This document shows, in pieces, positions 46,101 to 48,262 of a DNA stretch of 48,262 nt; the stretch's first letter is position 1, and the number at the start of each line of letters is the position of its first letter. The notes beneath the pieces were generated by a model. It made no database searches. It saw nothing but the letters and a program-made list of their open reading frames with translations, and was not told where the DNA came from. Position numbers and translations under genes: made by a program. Source of the DNA: Chromera velia (Eukaryota; Sar; Chromeraceae); the NCBI GenBank assembly GCA_018398765.1, contig JAHBMJ010000631.1:1-48262 (forward strand), given 5' to 3'.

Positions 46101-48056
46101 ATGTCAACACCTGAGGAGACGGATGAGTGGAAACGGTTGGTGCAGGAAGACGAAGACAGGGAGAAATTCCGACAGACGCGATTACAAGTCCAAAGCTCCA
46201 CACCCACCCCCCGAAGCCGCGATGAAGAAGACAAAGAAGGCAACGAAAAAGAAAAAGAGGGGGACAGATGGGGTCCCCCCCCCGGACTCGCCGCCTTCCG
46301 ACGGGGGCCGACGGACCCGGGCCCCCCCCCTGGGTTTTCCCCTTCCCCTGCCTCTTCAAGGGAAATGGAAAGACCGGACGAAAGAGGCACAAACAGCGGC
46401 CCCGCCCCTGGGTGTTCCCCTTCCCCTGCCTCTTCAAGGGAAATGGAAAGACCGGACGAAAGAGGCACAAACAGCGGCCCTCCCCCAGGACTCTTCGGTA
46501 GTGCCTACGAAAAAGCCGACAAGTCACCAGGAGGGCTTCTGCCCCACCCCACCCCAGGACTTCCAGGCCCCCCCCCCCACCGCCCCTTTCCGTTTCCCGA
46601 GGCTTCAGGAGAAAGGCCCTCAGTGGCACTCACTGGGGGTCAGCAACAGGCGGTCAGAGATCCGGGATCGTTTGCGGGTGGCCTGGGAAGGCAGATTTCT
46701 GCAGAAGAAGATCAGTCTCCGCCTCCTGGAGGGCTTTCAGCACCCTCACAGCGCTCCCCCCCGCCCCTTCCTCCTGGATGGGCTGCGTCAGCGTCGATGC
46801 GAGACGCTGAAGGAAGGCAGAGGAGGGAGATGATGGAACGAGAAGAACAAAAACAGCAGCAGGCGTTTCGGCAACAGCTGGGGAGTTGGGGCATGCTCCC
46901 TGGAGCAGGTCCAAGTCGACAGAACAACAACAACCCGAACTCCGGAGGTCCCCGAAGTGATCTCCCAGCTGCGTTGCATCACCTCGTCGTCCCTCCTCCA
47001 TCCTCTCACTCCGTGCAGACACAGCAGCAGCAGCAGCAGTCTATGCCTCCTCCAAGAATCATTCAACAAGCTCCCTCTTCTTCTTCTTCTGGCCCTCTTC
47101 CCATGCCGATGATGCAGCAGCAGCAGCAGGGAGAGCCTCGAATGCTTCCCATGCCTATGATGCAAGGTGGCCCTTCCGGCACGTCGTCAACGGCAGCGGC
47201 ACCGGCAATGCCCCAGGGAATGGCCAGTGGATGGGAGAGAAGACAGGGACAGGGACAGGGAGAGAGGTCAGCGGGGGATCCCGGTGGCACAGCTGCTCCC
47301 GGTGTTGGGGCAATGGGGATGGGGGGCAGATTCGGGGGGATGGGCGGTCAGCCTCAGCAGCCCCGGCCTCCCCCTCCGTCTTTCCCTTTCCCTGGCGGCA
47401 GTGCCGCCGCCGGCGGTGGTGGTGGCGCTGGTTTTGGAAGTCTGAAACAAGCCAGCGCCTGGGGGGCTGCAGTGACAGGAGGCGGCGGTGGGTATGGAAG
47501 AGGCCGCGGAGGGGGGGGAGGGTTTCGCCGTGGCGGCAGGGGTCGTGGTGGCGGTGGAGGTTTCTCTCACGGAGGCCCTGGAGGGCCCGGCTTCGGTTCT
47601 GCGGGGGCACAGATGGTGGGAGGTGGAGGGGGCGGGTTCGACTCTCAGTCGTATTCGTCAAGTAGATTTGGCCTGAACATGGGTGGAGGATATAAGCGCT
47701 CCCACCGCGGCCCCAAGCCCCCCCCCCGTGAGAAAAAGGAGAGTGACATAATGAAGCGTATGACTTTTGGAGATTCCAGTTCCTCCAGTGAGCCCGGAGG
47801 CAGCAGTGAGGAGGAGGATGAAGGTCAGCAGCAGGCCCCCAAGTCTCTCCGAGAGGAGTTGGAGGAAAACGGAATCGAGGACTGGATCGTCGAGAGCATC
47901 GATACCGCATCCTCTGGGCCCGCGAACAAGGAAATTGGACTTGCCAATATTCCAGCGTGGTTGATGGAGAAGGTCAGGCTGAGAAAGAGGGAGAAGGCGA
48001 TGGAGAAATTTCAGCAACACCAGCAGCAGCAGAACCAGAACCAGCAACGGGATTGA
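15416..48056 (+). CDS. Giant double SF1 helicase-like protein (UPF1-like plus UvrD/TRANK1-like), 37 exons, about 4,794 aa
   Basis: Exons: 15416-15681, 16366-16507, 16812-16892, 17611-17850, 18392-18535, 19006-19287, 20020-20142, 20732-20827, 21462-22034, 22603-22862, 23328-23475, 23904-24695, 25523-25677, 26119-26236, 26734-26871, 27262-27437, 28056-28632, 28983-29589, 29882-30079, 30956-31026, 31204-31232, 31415-32196, 32521-32583, 33020-33288, 33622-33942, 34513-34614, 35144-35197, 35616-35680, 36139-36274, 37084-37208, 37716-37842, 38430-38641, 39062-39712, 40218-41701, 42146-42979, 43198-43462, 44378-48056. Each junction is GT-AG and phase-consistent, and the sum is 14,385 nt. The ATG at 15416 has an in-frame TGA nine bases upstream. 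Exons 20, 23 and 28 have alternative boundaries. The UPF1-like module is about aa 459-1300 and the UvrD/TRANK1-like module about aa 1900-2900, followed by linkers and an RGG-type tail. An RNA-associated or R-loop-associated role is inferred from both families; catalysis is doubtful. Two adjacent genes remain an outside possibility. Confidence 0.82.
17040..17610. repeat. (CT)n, (GT)n and (CTTT)n tract in intron 3 of the giant gene
   Basis: A long pyrimidine tract contains about 17 GT units (17100-17134) and (CTTT)n with CTGTGTTT interruptions (17361-17480). Two copies of the motif GAAAAAAGAAG(T/C)CATATAGTC inside (CTGT)n follow, just before the TCATGCAG acceptor of exon 4. Confidence 0.93.
18130..18189 (+). 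repeat. 30-bp tandem duplication in intron 4 of the giant gene
   Basis: TTCTCAAACGCAG plus GGTTGTTTGGTATGATA is repeated as two 30-bp copies with one base change. Each copy contains a CGCAG acceptor-like word, but no coding exon follows in a compatible frame. Confidence 0.88.
18305..18358. repeat. (CT)n(GT)n microsatellite, intron 4
   Basis: About 15 CT units pass directly into about 12 GT units. It lies upstream of exon 5. Confidence 0.93.
18577..18655. repeat. (GACT)n tetranucleotide repeat, intron 5
   Basis: About 19 GACT-related units lie about 40 bases after a GTGGGTGGGTGA donor. Confidence 0.92.
20340..20425. repeat. (CTGT)n with embedded purine motif, intron 7
   Basis: (CTGT)n is split by GAAGAGGAGGGAAAGAAACC followed by ATATGGTC, then (CTGT)n resumes. 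This is one instance of the dispersed intron motif. Confidence 0.85.
21138..21197. repeat. (GTCA)n repeat, intron 8
   Basis: About 14 GTCA units with two variants lie between exons 8 and 9, where a Walker A exon would be expected but is not seen. Confidence 0.93.
22495..22600. repeat. (CTTT)n/(CTGT)n repeat leading into the exon 10 acceptor
   Basis: (CTTT)n is followed by about 20 CTGT units that run almost directly into CTCTGCAG, serving as the polypyrimidine tract of intron 9. Confidence 0.93.
23272..23339 (+). repeat. Duplicated 3' splice site of intron 10 (54-bp offset)
   Basis: AGGCTTTGGAGTCC occurs at 23272-23285 after CTCTTCTTTC and again at 23326-23339 after GCTTGCTTGT. Both are usable acceptors, and both read in the same frame because the offset is 54 bp. 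Use of the upstream one would add 18 residues, rich in Cys and Leu. Confidence 0.85.
24804..24807. other. Assembly gap (4 N) inside a (CT)n tract
   Basis: Four N's interrupt a CCTC/CT repeat in intron 12 of the giant gene. The true gap size is unknown. The gap is intronic and does not affect the coding model. Confidence 0.98.
26577..26672. repeat. (GT)n/(GTAT)n repeat, intron 14
   Basis: About 45 GT or GTAT units end 60 bases before exon 15. Translations through it are Cys-Val artefacts. Confidence 0.94.
28983..30079 (+). other. Linker with plant-TRANK1-like segment (aa 1438-1706)
   Basis: After an acidic, Gly/Ser-rich linker, the exon 18/19 junction encodes FFFVWSLTVDCDLGRQGVKV, then a VWGLTP element, then a Leu/Val/Arg/Ile helix. 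As I recall, plant UPF1-TRANK1-like fusions have the same arrangement between their two helicase modules (cysteine-less variants of QVLKVWD...P). This ties modules 1 and 2 into one protein rather than two genes. The comparison is from memory and not aligned. Confidence 0.5.
30645..30990 (+). repeat. 97-99-bp tandem array (3 copies plus partial) duplicating the intron 19 3' splice site and start of exon 20
   Basis: The acceptor-plus-exon word ATGCAG|G(T/A)GCCCCACAAG starts exon-like sequence at 30662, 30759, 30857 and 30956. Each unit contains about 30 nt of exon 20, then TTTCATACAGAATTC, an A-run of 13-14 bases and ATGAATGCG. Unit lengths of 97, 98 and 99 bp differ mainly in the A-run and small indels. 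Acceptors 1, 3 and 4 share the coding frame, and that frame stays open from the first copy to exon 20. Confidence 0.95.
33950..34141. repeat. (CT)n/(GT)n repeat directly after the exon 25 donor
   Basis: The donor GTCTGTCTCTCT passes straight into a long (CT)n tract with two (GT)n islands. Confidence 0.92.
36566..36640. repeat. (GAAT)n repeat, intron 29
   Basis: About 17 GAAT units with two variants. The rest of this intron (36275-37083) holds (CCTG)n at 36493-36512, another copy of the purine/(CTGT) motif near 36690 and the 3-N gap. Confidence 0.9.
37065..37067. other. Assembly gap (3 N) next to exon 30
   Basis: Three N's lie 16 bases upstream of the exon 30 acceptor, after a C-run. The exon itself (37084-37208) is intact and in phase on both sides. 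Confidence 0.98.
43500..43640. repeat. (TTTC)n repeat, intron 36
   Basis: About 32 TTTC/TTTG units are followed by a copy of the purine motif (about 43645-43670). Farther on are (AC)n and (AG)n at 43803-43893. Confidence 0.93.
45032..45540 (+). repeat. 63-66-bp coding minisatellite, eight copies (RD/E-rich, 21-22 residues each)
   Basis: Eight consecutive units follow the pattern GER(R/P)..PRDE(W/R)...DRRVR, the last one truncated. Adjacent units are often identical at DNA level (copies 2-3 and 5-6), so the array expands or homogenises in frame. The 200-codon open frame on the opposite strand is a mirror artefact of this repeat. Confidence 0.95.
46331..46492 (+). repeat. 78-bp coding tandem duplication
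   Basis: Two copies encode SPSPASSREMERPDERGTNS followed by GPxPG, with near-identical DNA. It keeps frame in exon 37. Confidence 0.92.
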
Positions 48057-48262
48057 CAGAGACTAGTAGATTCATTCGCTTTCTCTCTCTCTCTTCATCC
48101 AGCAGCCTGTCGGATGATGGCCTGCCTGCCTGCCCCCTGTGTGAAGACGAGACGGACAGGACAAGAGGGTGAATGGGGGAGATCGGGTGTTTTGACGGAA
48201 GGGACGCCTGAGGGATGGATGAATGGATGGCTCCATCGATCTGTTGGGAGGCATCGGGGGGG
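48057..48262 (+). other. 3' flank / UTR of the giant gene
   Basis: After the TGA stop come CT-rich and (CCTG)n sequence and then GATG repeats. No further gene is visible before the window ends and no clear polyadenylation signal is recognised. Confidence 0.6.

Larger units (their letters stand above)
44378..48056 (+). other. C-terminal exon 37: 1,226-codon low-complexity, RNA-binding-like tail
   Basis: The last exon is 3.7 kb, much longer than most of the others. It starts with a conserved-looking FDYFKICDLHSG segment. It then has an Arg/Asp/Glu repeat block (45032-45540), Pro-rich PPPG motifs, a 26-residue duplication (46331-46492) and poly-Q runs (about 46849, 47024 and 47116). A glycine-rich RGG/RGRG block (47495-47650) is followed by a Ser/Glu patch and a compact end containing ENGIEDWIVES and IGLANIPAWL. 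RGG and RD/RE repeats are common in RNA-binding and condensate-forming proteins. The tail supports an RNA-linked role, but that is inference. Confidence 0.75.

Overview
This is nuclear DNA from a eukaryotic alga with a complex (secondary or tertiary) plastid. Three points support that. Coding sequence is split by many GT-AG introns. Both plastid-type genes start with a signal peptide followed by a phenylalanine-led, transit-peptide-like stretch, as expected for plastids inside the endomembrane system. Every intron in the accepted models starts with GT, unlike many dinoflagellate introns. A chromerid such as Chromera velia fits best, but this is inference. Introns and spacers are packed with (GT)n, (CT)n, (CTTT)n, (CTGT)n and (GTCA)n microsatellites. 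Two short runs of N mark assembly gaps.

Layout. 432-6227 (+): a five-exon gene for a large, mostly disordered protein with an N-terminal coiled coil; family not recognised. 6228-8511: AT-rich spacer with a TIR-bounded element of about 485 bp. 8512-10571 (-): a plastid-targeted YggT/Ycf19-family membrane protein whose intron 2 has grown by tandem duplication. 10572-13552: spacer, AT-rich then microsatellite-rich, no convincing gene. 13553-14408 (-): a two-exon plastid-targeted [2Fe-2S] ferredoxin-domain protein. 14409-15415: about 1 kb divergent intergenic region. 15416-48056 (+): one giant gene that I assembled from 37 exons. All 36 junctions keep splice phase, and the total is 14,385 nt, or 4,794 residues plus a stop.

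The giant protein carries two superfamily-1 helicase-like modules in tandem: a UPF1/Sen1-like module (about aa 459-1300) and a UvrD/TRANK1-like module (about aa 1900-2900). A 1.2-kilo-residue tail follows, with charged R/D/E repeats, poly-Q and an RGG/glycine-rich block. Module 1 shows no Walker A motif and altered residues in motifs II, III, V and VI. Module 2 keeps a good Walker A but has altered motifs II and III. It therefore looks like a partly or wholly catalytically dead RNA-associated scaffold built on a double-helicase plan that I recall from plants.

The non-coding sequence is as interesting as the genes. Tandem arrays duplicate the 3' splice site in two different genes. Many introns start with period-4 GTNN repeats that begin at base +1. 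A short purine-rich motif embedded in (CTGT)n recurs in many introns.
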